From: Cecembia calidifontis
Lineage (GTDB): Bacteria > Bacteroidota > Bacteroidia > Cytophagales > Cyclobacteriaceae
Length of the DNA: 64,000 bases
Assembly: GCF_004216715.1 (NCBI RefSeq)
Contig: NZ_SGXG01000001.1
Location: forward strand, 4,592,501 to 4,656,500
Reading direction: 5' to 3'
How positions within the stretch are numbered: position 1 is the first letter of the stretch; every line of letters starts with the position of its first letter. The notes under the pieces were generated by a model that was given only the letters and a program-made list of their open reading frames with translations, was not told the DNA's origin and searched no databases. The translations under genes were made by a program, and so were the position numbers. Below, piece after piece: positions 27,807-36,405 of the stretch.

Positions 27807-29027
27807 ATGATTTTCAGAAAGGCATATTTGGATCTGCTCAAAAAATTTATAGGAAAGCCACAGATTAAGATTTTAACAGGAATAAGGCGCTCCGGTAAAT
27901 CCACGGTTTTAAAAATGTTAAAAGAGGAACTGTTGGCAAGAGGTATTGCTGAAAATCAGATCATAGCTATCAACTTTGAAAGTTTTCTCAATGTAGATCT
28001 GAAATCAGTCCCGCAATTATACCTAAATGTCAAAGAAAGGGTTCAGAAAGATAAAAAGATGTTTCTACTCTTAGATGAAATCCAGGAAGTAGATGAATGG
28101 GAAAAGGCCATAAATTCATTTTTAGTTGATTTTGATATTGATATCTACATCACCGGTTCCAATTCTCATTTGTTATCTTCTGAATTGGCCACATTCTTAG
28201 CTGGGAGGTATATAGAAATCCCTGTTTTTACGCTTTCTTTTCTGGAATTTTTGGAATTCGAAAAGGTTTATCTCCAATCGGGAAAGGATGAAAGGGACCT
28301 ATTTGAAACATATCTTAGGAAAGGAGGCTTTCCTGTTATTCACACTTTTAATTATGAGGAGGAATCAGCATATAAAGTGGTGAGTGATATTTATGCATCG
28401 GTCATTTTGAGGGATACTGTTCAGCGGCACAAGATCCGGGATGTTGAGCTCCTTCAGCGGGTTGTCCGGTATGCATTTGATAATATTGGTGCTACTTTTT
28501 CGGGTAAAAATGTGGCAGACTATTTTAAAAGTCAACAAAGAAAGATTGACGTCAATACGGTCTATAATTACCTAAACTTTTTAGAGGGGGCATTCATCCT
28601 ATACAGAGTTCCCAGGTTTGACCTGAAAGGAAAGGAAATTCTCAAAACCCAGGAAAAGTTTTACCTGGCAGATGTATCCCTGCTATACGCCACCATGGGG
28701 TTTCGGGATAGAAATATTTCAGGGGTTTTGGAAAATTTGGTTTTTTTAGAGTTGAAAAGAAGGGGATACGAAGTTTTTATTGGTAAATTTTACCAAAGAG
28801 AAATTGACTTTGTTGCGGAGCGGAAAGGTAAAAGGATATATATTCAGGTGGCTTACAAATTGGAAAGTGAAGAGACCATTGATAGGGAATTCTCAGCGAT
28901 GCTGCCCATTGACGATCATTATCCAAAATATGTCATTACTATGGATGATTTTTTTAAAGATACCATCAAAGGGATAAAACATATGTATATCAGCGATTTT
29001 TTGCTTGCAGCGCAATGGGAACAATAG
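27807..29027 (+). CDS. AAA-family ATPase with C-terminal DUF4143
   Basis: 406 aa, soluble. Walker A is GIRRSGKST (about residue 26) and Walker B LLLDEIQEVDEWE (about 91), followed by sensor-like YITGSNSHLLSSELATFLAGRY. The C-terminal DUF4143 part has the FL..RGY.V.IGK nuclease-like layout: FYLADVSLLYA, NLVFLELKRRGYEVFIG, REIDFVAERKGKRIYIQVAYKLESEET, that is E...D..Q.K-like residues. These proteins are widespread in Bacteroidota, often in many copies near mobile DNA; the cellular role is unclear. Here it is the only non-transposase gene in the IS island, inside the segment inferred to be inverted. Confidence 0.85.
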   Translation: MIFRKAYLDLLKKFIGKPQIKILTGIRRSGKSTVLKMLKEELLARGIAENQIIAINFESFLNVDLKSVPQLYLNVKERVQKDKKMFLLLDEIQEVDEWEKAINSFLVDFDIDIYITGSNSHLLSSELATFLAGRYIEIPVFTLSFLEFLEFEKVYLQSGKDERDLFETYLRKGGFPVIHTFNYEEESAYKVVSDIYASVILRDTVQRHKIRDVELLQRVVRYAFDNIGATFSGKNVADYFKSQQRKIDVNTVYNYLNFLEGAFILYRVPRFDLKGKEILKTQEKFYLADVSLLYATMGFRDRNISGVLENLVFLELKRRGYEVFIGKFYQREIDFVAERKGKRIYIQVAYKLESEETIDREFSAMLPIDDHYPKYVITMDDFFKDTIKGIKHMYISDFLLAAQWEQ

Positions 29028-29757
29028 CTGATCAGCCTTCCCGAAAATTGCAATTTCGTGAAGCGATATAGGGGATTTTCAATCCTCAGGAAAATTTACC
29101 ACTGATGGATACAGATAAATACCGATAAAAGCTGCGCTTTTTGGATTTTATTCAGAGAACCTGTCCCGCAAGGAGGGATGGATGTGAATCCGTTCTTTGT
29201 TAATATGGTAACCTGTATTCCTTAAACTTCGGATTGCTTAAAAACTTGTCCGCCATGGCGGATTGAACACTGAATCCTGAAAATTGAACCCTGACCACCC
29301 ATCACTCTTCAATCAAAAAGAAATCCACTCCCGCCTGCCTCGGGCAGGAATTACACGAATTAACTCAAATTTCCTGCTTTTACCGTTTGTAGGGTTCTTA
29401 GGAGCCATTTTTAGATCAAATCTTTGAGGATAAAGAGAATTTGGCGCGAAGCTTTCAAATTTCACTAATTTCGAGCCGGGTAGGGCTTAGCCAATCAGTC
29501 ACATGGCTAATCATGGTTCGGCCCTGCCTTTGCCGGTCAGGCAGGTATTTTAGGGCTGTTTGGCATAAATTCGATGTGAAGTATATCGGAGGCCCCAGGG
29601 CAAGCTGCTTTCCCGATGCGGACAGGGTATGTCTATTGTGTGCTTTGTAGTTAAAATACATTTTAGATTTCTCCTTCGTCGAAATGACAAGGTGAAGCCG
29701 TTGACATTATCAACCCATTTTAGTAAATGAACCATTCTTCACTCTTAATTCTTAATT
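29028..29757. repeat. Gene-free stretch with two diverged repeats (incl. R3)
   Basis: About 29050-29220 matches the reverse complement of 33711-33875 (shared TTACCACTGATGGATACAG, AAAAGCTGCGCTTTTTGG, CTGTCCCGCAAGGAGGGATG). About 29285-29530 is a third copy of the R1/R2 family (CACTCTTCAATCAAAAAGAA, CGCCTGCCTCGGGCAGG). The small frames here are not believable. The stretch ends in the IS4 target ATTCTTAATT. Confidence 0.65.
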
Positions 29758-31150
29758 TAATGCCGTTTAGTTAGTGGTTAATTAACTGAAATTCATTATA
29801 TTAGAGGTATAAAATAAGGCTTCCGAAAGCAGGGAGTGCTGGAAGCCTTAAAACTTTAATTGTAAATGAATTCAAGTTAAAACTAAGTTATGAAAAATTT
29901 ATCATCGAAAGTAGGACTTCGGTGAAAGATTTTCTTCGTGACCGTTTCTTTTCCTTTGAAGTTCTTGTGCTTTTTATTTTGTCAAAGAGCAACAAAGGAC
30001 TTAATATCTGCCTTGAAGAGTTTTTTGGGGAATCTTCCTTATCGCCCACTAAAAGTGCATTTACCCAGGCCAGGAAAAAACTGTGCTATACAGTTTTTAA
30101 AAAGCTTAACGGTTTGATCTGCAGTCTTTTTTACCAACATGCAAAGTTCAAGAAATGGAAGGGGCATAGGGTGCTTTCTGTTGATGGTTCAACACTTGAA
30201 CTCCCGGATCATCCCTCCATGTCAGAGAAGTTCAGCTATCATGGTTTTGGGCCCAATGCGGATGCGGGACATTACATGAGCAGGATATCTTACCTGTATG
30301 ATGTTTACAACGCCCTTGTACTGGATGCCGGTATGGAAAGCTACACCACTTCGGAAGCCACCCTATGTCATGCCCATCTTGGACATATTAAAGAAGGGGA
30401 TCTTCTTGTGTGCGACAGGTATTATGCATCACTGAGACTTTTTTTCGAATTGAAAGGAAAAGGGGCCGACTTTCTTTTCAGGATGAAAGACAATTGGTGG
30501 AAATGTGTCGAAGATTTTTCCCGAAGTAGTTCCTCTGATGCGGAATATACATTAATACTCCCTCCAAAATACAGATGGCTGCTTGAAAAGTATCCCTCGT
30601 TATCCCAAACCATGACCGTAAGACTGATCAAGAAAAAGAATAAGAAGGGTAAGATTTCAATATATGCGACTTCGCTGTTGGACAGGAAAAAATATACAGC
30701 CTCCTCTCTAATAAACCTGTACAAACAGAGATGGGGAATAGAAGAAGCATATAAACTGATCAAATCAAGACTTGAAGTATCTGATTTTTCCGGCAAAACA
30801 GCATGGGCGGTCCAGCAGGACTTCTATGCTAAGACCCTGATCATATCACTCTGCAATATTCTTTGCTATGATGTGGAGCCAAAAACCAAAACAGGACGGA
30901 CATCAAAGTCAGCAAGGACCTTGATAATCAATAAAACTTATGCATTGTCAAAAACAAAATCCCTGATTCTTAAAATCAGAGATTTAATTGGTGAATTGGA
31001 GCAGATTATCCAGAAATATGTAAAGAAAATCGCTTCCAAAATAGAATATTCAAGAAGAAACCAGGTATTCAAGCGGAAATTCAGAGCTAAACTGAAATAC
31101 TCAATGAATTACAAATCTATTTAATCACATTCCTTAACTTAACGGCATTA
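29758..31150 (+). mobile_element. IS4-type element, copy B, intact, 1393 bp
   Basis: The inverted ends TAATGCCGTTTAGTTAG and CTTAACTTAACGGCATTA are flanked by the 10-bp duplication ATTCTTAATT (29748-29757 and 31151-31160). It carries one full transposase gene and lies in direct tandem with truncated copy C, sharing the same target sequence. Confidence 0.95.
29922..31124 (+). CDS. IS4-family transposase, copy B
   Basis: 400 aa, GTG start. Same domain layout as copy A, with DDE residues in VLSVDGSTLELPD, LVCDRYYASL and RWGIEEAYKLIKSRLEV. The GTG overlaps the TGA of an 11-codon frame MKNLSSKVGLR that starts at the ATG 29889, suggesting translational coupling. The first 290 or so residues are identical to copy C. 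This is the only wholly uninterrupted IS4 copy in the window. Confidence 0.93.
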   Translation: MKDFLRDRFFSFEVLVLFILSKSNKGLNICLEEFFGESSLSPTKSAFTQARKKLCYTVFKKLNGLICSLFYQHAKFKKWKGHRVLSVDGSTLELPDHPSMSEKFSYHGFGPNADAGHYMSRISYLYDVYNALVLDAGMESYTTSEATLCHAHLGHIKEGDLLVCDRYYASLRLFFELKGKGADFLFRMKDNWWKCVEDFSRSSSSDAEYTLILPPKYRWLLEKYPSLSQTMTVRLIKKKNKKGKISIYATSLLDRKKYTASSLINLYKQRWGIEEAYKLIKSRLEVSDFSGKTAWAVQQDFYAKTLIISLCNILCYDVEPKTKTGRTSKSARTLIINKTYALSKTKSLILKIRDLIGELEQIIQKYVKKIASKIEYSRRNQVFKRKFRAKLKYSMNYKSI

Positions 31151-31167
31151 ATTCTTAATTCTTAATT

Positions 31168-32209
31168 TAATGCCGTTTAGTTAGTGGTTAATTAACTGAA
31201 ATTCATTATATTAGAGGTATAAAATAAGGCTTCCGAAAGCAGGGAGTGCTGGAAGCCTTAAAACTTTAATTGTAAATGAATTCAAGTTAAAACTAAGTTA
31301 TGAAAAATTTATCATCGAAAGTAGGACTTCGGTGAAAGATTTTCTTCGTGACCGTTTCTTTTCCTTTGAAGTTCTTGTGCTTTTTATTTTGTCAAAGAGC
31401 AACAAAGGACTTAATATCTGCCTTGAAGAGTTTTTTGGGGAATCTTCCTTATCGCCCACTAAAAGTGCATTTACCCAGGCCAGGAAAAAACTGTGCTATA
31501 CAGTTTTTAAAAAGCTTAACGGTTTGATCTGCAGTCTTTTTTACCAACATGCAAAGTTCAAGAAATGGAAGGGGCATAGGGTGCTTTCTGTTGATGGTTC
31601 AACACTTGAACTCCCGGATCATCCCTCCATGTCAGAGAAGTTCAGCTATCATGGTTTTGGGCCCAATGCGGATGCGGGACATTACATGAGCAGGATATCT
31701 TACCTGTATGATGTTTACAACGCCCTTGTACTGGATGCCGGTATGGAAAGCTACACCACTTCGGAAGCCACCCTATGTCATGCCCATCTTGGACATATTA
31801 AAGAAGGGGATCTTCTTGTGTGCGACAGGTATTATGCATCACTGAGACTTTTTTTCGAATTGAAAGGAAAAGGGGCCGACTTTCTTTTCAGGATGAAAGA
31901 CAATTGGTGGAAATGTGTCGAAGATTTTTCCCGAAGTAGTTCCTCTGATGCGGAATATACATTAATACTCCCTCCAAAATACAGATGGCTGCTTGAAAAG
32001 TATCCCTCGTTATCCCAAACCATGACCGTAAGACTGATCAAGAAAAAGAATAAGAAGGGTAAGATTTCAATATATGCGACTTCGCTGTTGGACAGGAAAA
32101 AATATACAGCCTCCTCTCTAATAAACCTGTACAAACAGAGATGGGGAATAGAAGAAGCATATAAACTGATCAAATCAAGACTTGAAGTATCTGATTTTTC
32201 CGGCAAAAC
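31168..32209 (+). pseudogene. 5' part of a split IS4-type element (half C)
   Basis: Carries the left IS4 end, the GTG-started transposase gene from 31332 and about 293 codons up to GGCAAAAC (32202-32209), where IS256 begins. The frame then runs 16 bp into IS256 and stops at 32225. The outer flank ATTCTTAATT is the reverse complement of AATTAAGAAT beside half D at 25501-25510. The rest of this element is half D, 6.3 kb away and inverted. Confidence 0.93.
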
Positions 32210-33638
32210 GACACTATCCCGATAAGTGTGTAAACTTCAAATTATGGTTTTATTGTCAGGTATCAAGAAGCCTGACCCTATCACCAAATATAAGCAGGAA
32301 ACTGTTAAGAATAGCTCCCCAGTCTCTGATAGGCATAGTCCATTTTTTCGATGCTTCTCTTGCAGCCAGGAAAACAGACTTCATTACGGCATCATCTGTC
32401 GGGAAAGAGAGCTTGTTTTTGGTGTATTTTCTGATCTTTCCATTGAGATTTTCAATCAGGTTGGTGGTATAGATGATTTTACGGATTTCAGCCGGGTAAT
32501 CGAAGAAAACGGTGAGTTCATCCCAGTTGTCCCTCCAGCTTTTGATGGCATAAGCGTATTTGGATTCCCATTTTTTGGCAAAATCGTTCAGGGCAGCCCA
32601 AGCAGCATCTTTTGTAGGGGCGGTATAAATTTCCTTCATATCCCTTGTAAACGCCCTGCGGTCTTTCCATGCGACATATCTACATGCGTTTCTGATCTGG
32701 TGGACGACACATATCTGAGTGACTGATTGGGGGAATGAAGCTTTTATCGTATCAGTAAACCCGTTCAGGTTGTCAGTTGCCGTTATGAGAATATCTTCAA
32801 CCCCTCTGGCTTTCAGGTCGGTGAGTACCCCCATCCAGAAAGCCGAAGATTCATTCTTGCCAAGCCAAAGGCCTAGGATCTCTTTAAGGCCGTTAGTTCT
32901 GAGGCCAACGGCAATATAAACGGTCTTGTTGACCACTTTGGAGTTCTCCCTGACTTTGAAGGATATACCATCCATCCAAACGATCAGGTATACAGGGTCA
33001 AGCGGCCTGTTTCTCCATGCAACAATATCCTCCGCTACGGCACCGGTAACCCTTGAGATGGTGGAGGAGGAAACATTGATGTCATAAAGCTCCCGGATCT
33101 GTTCTTCGATGTCCTGGTTTGACATTCCCTTGGCATACATGGAAATGATCACGTTTTCAACGCCCTCCGCCATGCTTCTGCGTTTGGGCACAAGGGCAGG
33201 CTCAAAGCTGCCGTCCCTGTCTCTTGGGACTCTGATTTCAGCTTCCCCAAATGTGTTTTTTATTGTTTTGGTGGAATAGCCGTTCCTTGAATTGGGATTA
33301 TCGGAATTCTGATGCTTTTCATAGCCAAGATGGGCATCCAGCTCGCCTTCAAGCATTTTCTCAACGGCTCTTTTCTGAAGCTGTTGAAGGAAGGAATTAA
33401 GCTCCCCGGCAGTCCTGAACTGCTTGAGGAAGTCATCATTTAGGAGATCTTCTTTTTTCATTTTTGTAATCTGTGTGTTATAAAGGTAAGAAATTGTCCA
33501 CACACAGACCGGGGGGCGCCTACCGCGGGTTCCTCAAATTCCCTGTGCGATTTCTTCTAAATCACACAGAGAATTTCGAGGTTTAACTTTAACTTCGTAA
33601 GTAGTGAAACCAACTTACACAGTTTGTGTCATAGTCCC
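32210..33638 (-). mobile_element. IS256-family element, copy 2, 1429 bp
   Basis: Inverted relative to copy 1 and the same length. The left flank is GGCAAAAC, which is the duplication partner of the flank of copy 1. The right flank CGAATCGT does not match. Removing IS256 and rejoining the outer flank of copy 2 with the reverse complement of 27299 onward gives TTCGGGGT-CGAATCGTATAAG, close to the uninterrupted R1 sequence TTCGGGGTCTTACGAATC, implying a short deletion at this insertion. Confidence 0.92.
32256..33461 (-). CDS. IS256-family transposase, copy 2
   Basis: 401 aa from ATG 33461; same protein sequence as copy 1, with intact DDE motifs (VWMDGISF, ATDNLNGF, NLIENLNGK). The two identical copies in opposite orientation are the expected substrates for the homologous recombination that inverted 27299-32209. 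The long antisense frames inside it are shadows. Confidence 0.94.
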   Translation of the reverse strand: MKKEDLLNDDFLKQFRTAGELNSFLQQLQKRAVEKMLEGELDAHLGYEKHQNSDNPNSRNGYSTKTIKNTFGEAEIRVPRDRDGSFEPALVPKRRSMAEGVENVIISMYAKGMSNQDIEEQIRELYDINVSSSTISRVTGAVAEDIVAWRNRPLDPVYLIVWMDGISFKVRENSKVVNKTVYIAVGLRTNGLKEILGLWLGKNESSAFWMGVLTDLKARGVEDILITATDNLNGFTDTIKASFPQSVTQICVVHQIRNACRYVAWKDRRAFTRDMKEIYTAPTKDAAWAALNDFAKKWESKYAYAIKSWRDNWDELTVFFDYPAEIRKIIYTTNLIENLNGKIRKYTKNKLSFPTDDAVMKSVFLAAREASKKWTMPIRDWGAILNSFLLIFGDRVRLLDT

Positions 33639-34423
33639 CGAATCGTATAAGGTCCTTGGACTCTCCGAAATACTTCGGAGCAAGTCGAACCATTGGACTT
33701 CTTTAACAATGAACATATTAACATTCATCCCTCCTTGCGGGACAGGTTCTCTGAATAAAATCCAAAAAGCGCAGCTTTTATCGGTATTTATCTGTATCCA
33801 TCAGTGGTAAATCTGCTAGTAGATTGCAAATCCGCTGTATCGCTTCACGAAATTGCAAATTTCGTGAAGCATGATCTGAGTCCATCCGCGCTCCTCTTCA
33901 AAATCTGCGTTTATCCGCGTCCCATCCTATTGGATATGTTAACCATTCAATTTCTAGATTCCACCTTCGTTGGAATTACAAAAATAAGCATTTGACACTA
34001 GCCAACCTTCTTTGTTAATTGAGGGATCTCTTACAAATCCAAAAATCATGCAAAACTCTCCCCCTTCCGAAAAATCCAAAATCCCACTTTTTACCATTTG
34101 ACAACCGCAAGTCATCGGCCATCCCTACAGGACGGAGGGGAATGGTTTACGCTATTAAACTAACAATGGGTTGTGTCTCTGGCACAATTCAAACCAACAT
34201 ACAGAACAAATCTCCCAAACTTTCAAAGCTCCAACAAGGACCCTTGTCCACCGTGGCATAACTTGACAACAATGACAACTTTAAACTCATCACTCTTCAT
34301 TCAACAAACCAACTTTTGCCTTTTTATTTTTGCCTTGGCTCTTTTATATCCCGAAAATTATGACAACCCGGCAACAAATTCTTCATTCTAAATTACCCTT
34401 ACTCCAACTAAGCTCGCCCCTCC
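33639..34423. repeat. Gene-free stretch with repeat remnants
   Basis: 33711-33875 is the inverted partner of 29050-29220. 33836-33866 contains a palindrome around GCTTCACGAAATT / AATTTCGTGAAGC. 33880-33925 has the ATCTGCGTTTATCCGCGTCC motif also seen near 38.3 and 39.4 kb. 34313-34346 has the CTTTTTGCCTTGGCTCTT-type repeat of the capsule operon. Several short frames are present but none looks like a gene. Confidence 0.55.
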
Positions 34424-35593
34424 TTAAGCATTAACCTTTAAACCTTTTAAGCAAACTTCCTTAATCTTAGACACCACCCTTTCCAAATCCTCCTCCCTAA
34501 GATTAGATCCACTGGGTAGGCAAAGGCCATTTTCAAAGAGTTTCTCTGCGACCTTTCCCCCATAATAAGGTGCATTTTTAAATACTGGCTGAAGATGCAT
34601 GGGTTTCCACAAAGGCCTGGATTCTATATTGTCCTCCCAAAGATATTTCCGGATATCCTCCCGGGTAATCCCTCCTGTCTTTTCAGGATCAACCAACATA
34701 CAGGTCAACCAACGATTGGAATGGAACCCCTCGGGCTCCTCTAGGAATGAAATCCCGGACAAATTGCCCAATCCCCTTTTGTAATAGTCAAAATTTCTCC
34801 TGCGCTGTGCCACTCTTTCCGGCAAAACTTCCATCTGACCACGGCCTATACCTGCCAACACATTGCTCATGCGGTAATTGTAACCGATATGGGTATGTTG
34901 GTAATGCGGTGCTTCGTCCCTGGCCTGGGTGGCTAAAAATTTAGCCTTCTTGACCATCCATTCCGTATCGGATAAGAGTGCCCCTCCTCCCGAAGTGGTG
35001 ATAATCTTGTTTCCATTAAAACTCAAAACGCCCATATCCCCGAAAGTACCACAGGCCTTGCCTTTGAAGGTAGACCCCAGGGCTTCGGCAGCATCCTCGA
35101 TTACAGGAATGTCATATTTTCTGGCCAAAGCCATAATCTCCTGCATCTTGGCAGGCATACCATAGAGGTGGACCGGAATAATGGCTGCCGGTTTTTGTTT
35201 CTTACCGGACACTTTCCCCGACTCACAGGCCAAAATGGCCTCCTCCAGGGCTTGAGGGCATATGTTCCAGGTCTCTTTTTCCGAATCTACAAAAACAGGG
35301 GTGGCACCCAAATAGGCAATGGGATTGACAGAACCGGAAAACGTAAAACTTTGGCAGATGACCAGATCTCCGGGCTGAACACCAAGGATAACCAATGCCA
35401 GGTGGATCGCAGCAGTTCCGGAACTAAGTGCCGCCGCATGTTTTACTCCTGTAAAGTTTTGCAGGTCTTGTTCAAAACCATCTACATGAGGACCAAGTGG
35501 CGCGATCCAGTTGGTGGCAAAAGCATCCTGAACATATTTCAGTTCATTCGCCCCCATATGAGGGGAAGAAAGCCAGATTTTGGTTGGAGGCAT
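34424..35593 (-). CDS. DegT/DnrJ/EryC1/StrS aminotransferase, PglE-type
   Basis: 389 aa. PLP-dependent sugar aminotransferase fold: substrate loop LSSGTAAIHLAL near residue 58, EDAAEALGSTFKGKACGTFGD with the PLP-binding Asp (about 160), and FNGNKIITTSGGGALLSD with the Schiff-base Lys (about 185). The FNGNK form and nearby pglC, pglD and pglF-type genes fit the aminotransferase that turns UDP-4-keto-6-deoxy-GlcNAc into the 4-amino sugar. It is separated from pglD and pglF by the 12.7 kb IS island, which lies directly behind its stop codon. Confidence 0.87.
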   Translation of the reverse strand: MPPTKIWLSSPHMGANELKYVQDAFATNWIAPLGPHVDGFEQDLQNFTGVKHAAALSSGTAAIHLALVILGVQPGDLVICQSFTFSGSVNPIAYLGATPVFVDSEKETWNICPQALEEAILACESGKVSGKKQKPAAIIPVHLYGMPAKMQEIMALARKYDIPVIEDAAEALGSTFKGKACGTFGDMGVLSFNGNKIITTSGGGALLSDTEWMVKKAKFLATQARDEAPHYQHTHIGYNYRMSNVLAGIGRGQMEVLPERVAQRRRNFDYYKRGLGNLSGISFLEEPEGFHSNRWLTCMLVDPEKTGGITREDIRKYLWEDNIESRPLWKPMHLQPVFKNAPYYGGKVAEKLFENGLCLPSGSNLREEDLERVVSKIKEVCLKGLKVNA

Positions 35594-35811
35594 GTGGGGG
35601 AAAAGTTAATTGGTTGAATAGTTAATTAGCTGATTGGTTAATTGAGTAATTGGTCATTCGGTAATTTGGTTTCGCCTGAATAACCTATTTGGTCGTGAAT
35701 TGGGAATTTTTGGGAATCTGTGGTTAACATCGCTTGAATTGTTCAGCGTGGATTCAACTCTATAGACTGTTTGAGATTTAGTTAGCCGTTTTGGGGATTT
35801 GCGATTAACTT
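35594..35811. other. Intergenic, simple-sequence rich
   Basis: Repeated short TTAATTGG / TAATTGG motifs at about 35605-35670; otherwise nothing recognised. Confidence 0.4.
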
Positions 35812-36058
35812 TTAGCATTTACCATATTTCTTGTTTATAGGATCTGCTATTATTTGCACCATCCGTTTTATTCGCACTCTATCTATTATGAAATGCTCAT
35901 GGTTTGCATAAATCTCAGCTGACCATCTCATAAGAAGTGATCATTCTGATATTGATACGATCAAAGTTCTTGAAGTATTCTTGGAATCTAAGGAAGACTT
36001 TTTCATTTCACTTCTAAAAATAGGATATTATGTCAGTATCAATTAAAATTGGCTTCAT
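35812..36058 (-). pseudogene. VapC-like PIN-domain toxin remnant
   Basis: From ATG 36058 the frame reads MKPILIDTDIISYFLRSE, the canonical VapC N-terminus with the first PIN Asp. A frame change then continues KVFLRFQEYFKNFDRINIR and MITSYEMVS, and another gives AEIYANHEHFI before TAA at 35812. Two frameshifts and loss of the C-terminal acidic residues make it dead. An antitoxin-like remnant sits directly upstream. Confidence 0.75.
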
Positions 36059-36072
36059 TAAAAAAATCTGGT

Positions 36073-36250
36073 TCAGTCGGATTTCCTCCTATTCTCCAAA
36101 TTGTTCGTTAACTCAATAAATGTCAAAACTTTCCTTTTGTTGTTTTCTGTATCCAAAGATTCCAAAAAACTGGAAAGGTTTTGGAGTTTTTCGGGAGAGA
36201 GATTTTCAATCCTTTTAATCAAGTCGCTCTTTTCATTAATTGGTCATCAT
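36073..36250 (-). pseudogene. Antitoxin-like remnant upstream of the VapC relic
   Basis: The ATG pair at 36245-36250 gives MMTN then stops. One base later the frame NEKSDLIKRIENLSPEKLQN continues (SSFLESLDTENNKRK, ending at TGA 36073), a small helical protein like the DUF2281/VapB-type antitoxins. It overlaps the position expected for the antitoxin of the adjacent toxin relic. A single frameshift near the start has inactivated it. Confidence 0.6.
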
Positions 36251-36405
36251 GACTTACCTCCATTTGCCTAATACCCTAAATTATTGATCAAAGTTCGGTT
36301 TTCCTATCTTTTAAATTGGTAAAAATTTACGGGAGCTCGGCTGACTAAAATTTAAAGGAATCCAGGGTTCAGAAAAAAGTAAACATTTAACAAAAAAAAC
36401 TATGC
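36251..36405. other. Intergenic, nothing recognised
   Basis: About 150 bp AT-rich spacer downstream of the ATP-grasp gene. Confidence 0.35.

Noticed and set aside
25870..33638. Composite transposon bounded by the two IS256 copies
   Set aside because: The outer flanks do not match (GTTTTGCC versus CGAATCGT), while inner and outer flanks match crosswise, so inversion explains the structure better than transposition of a unit.
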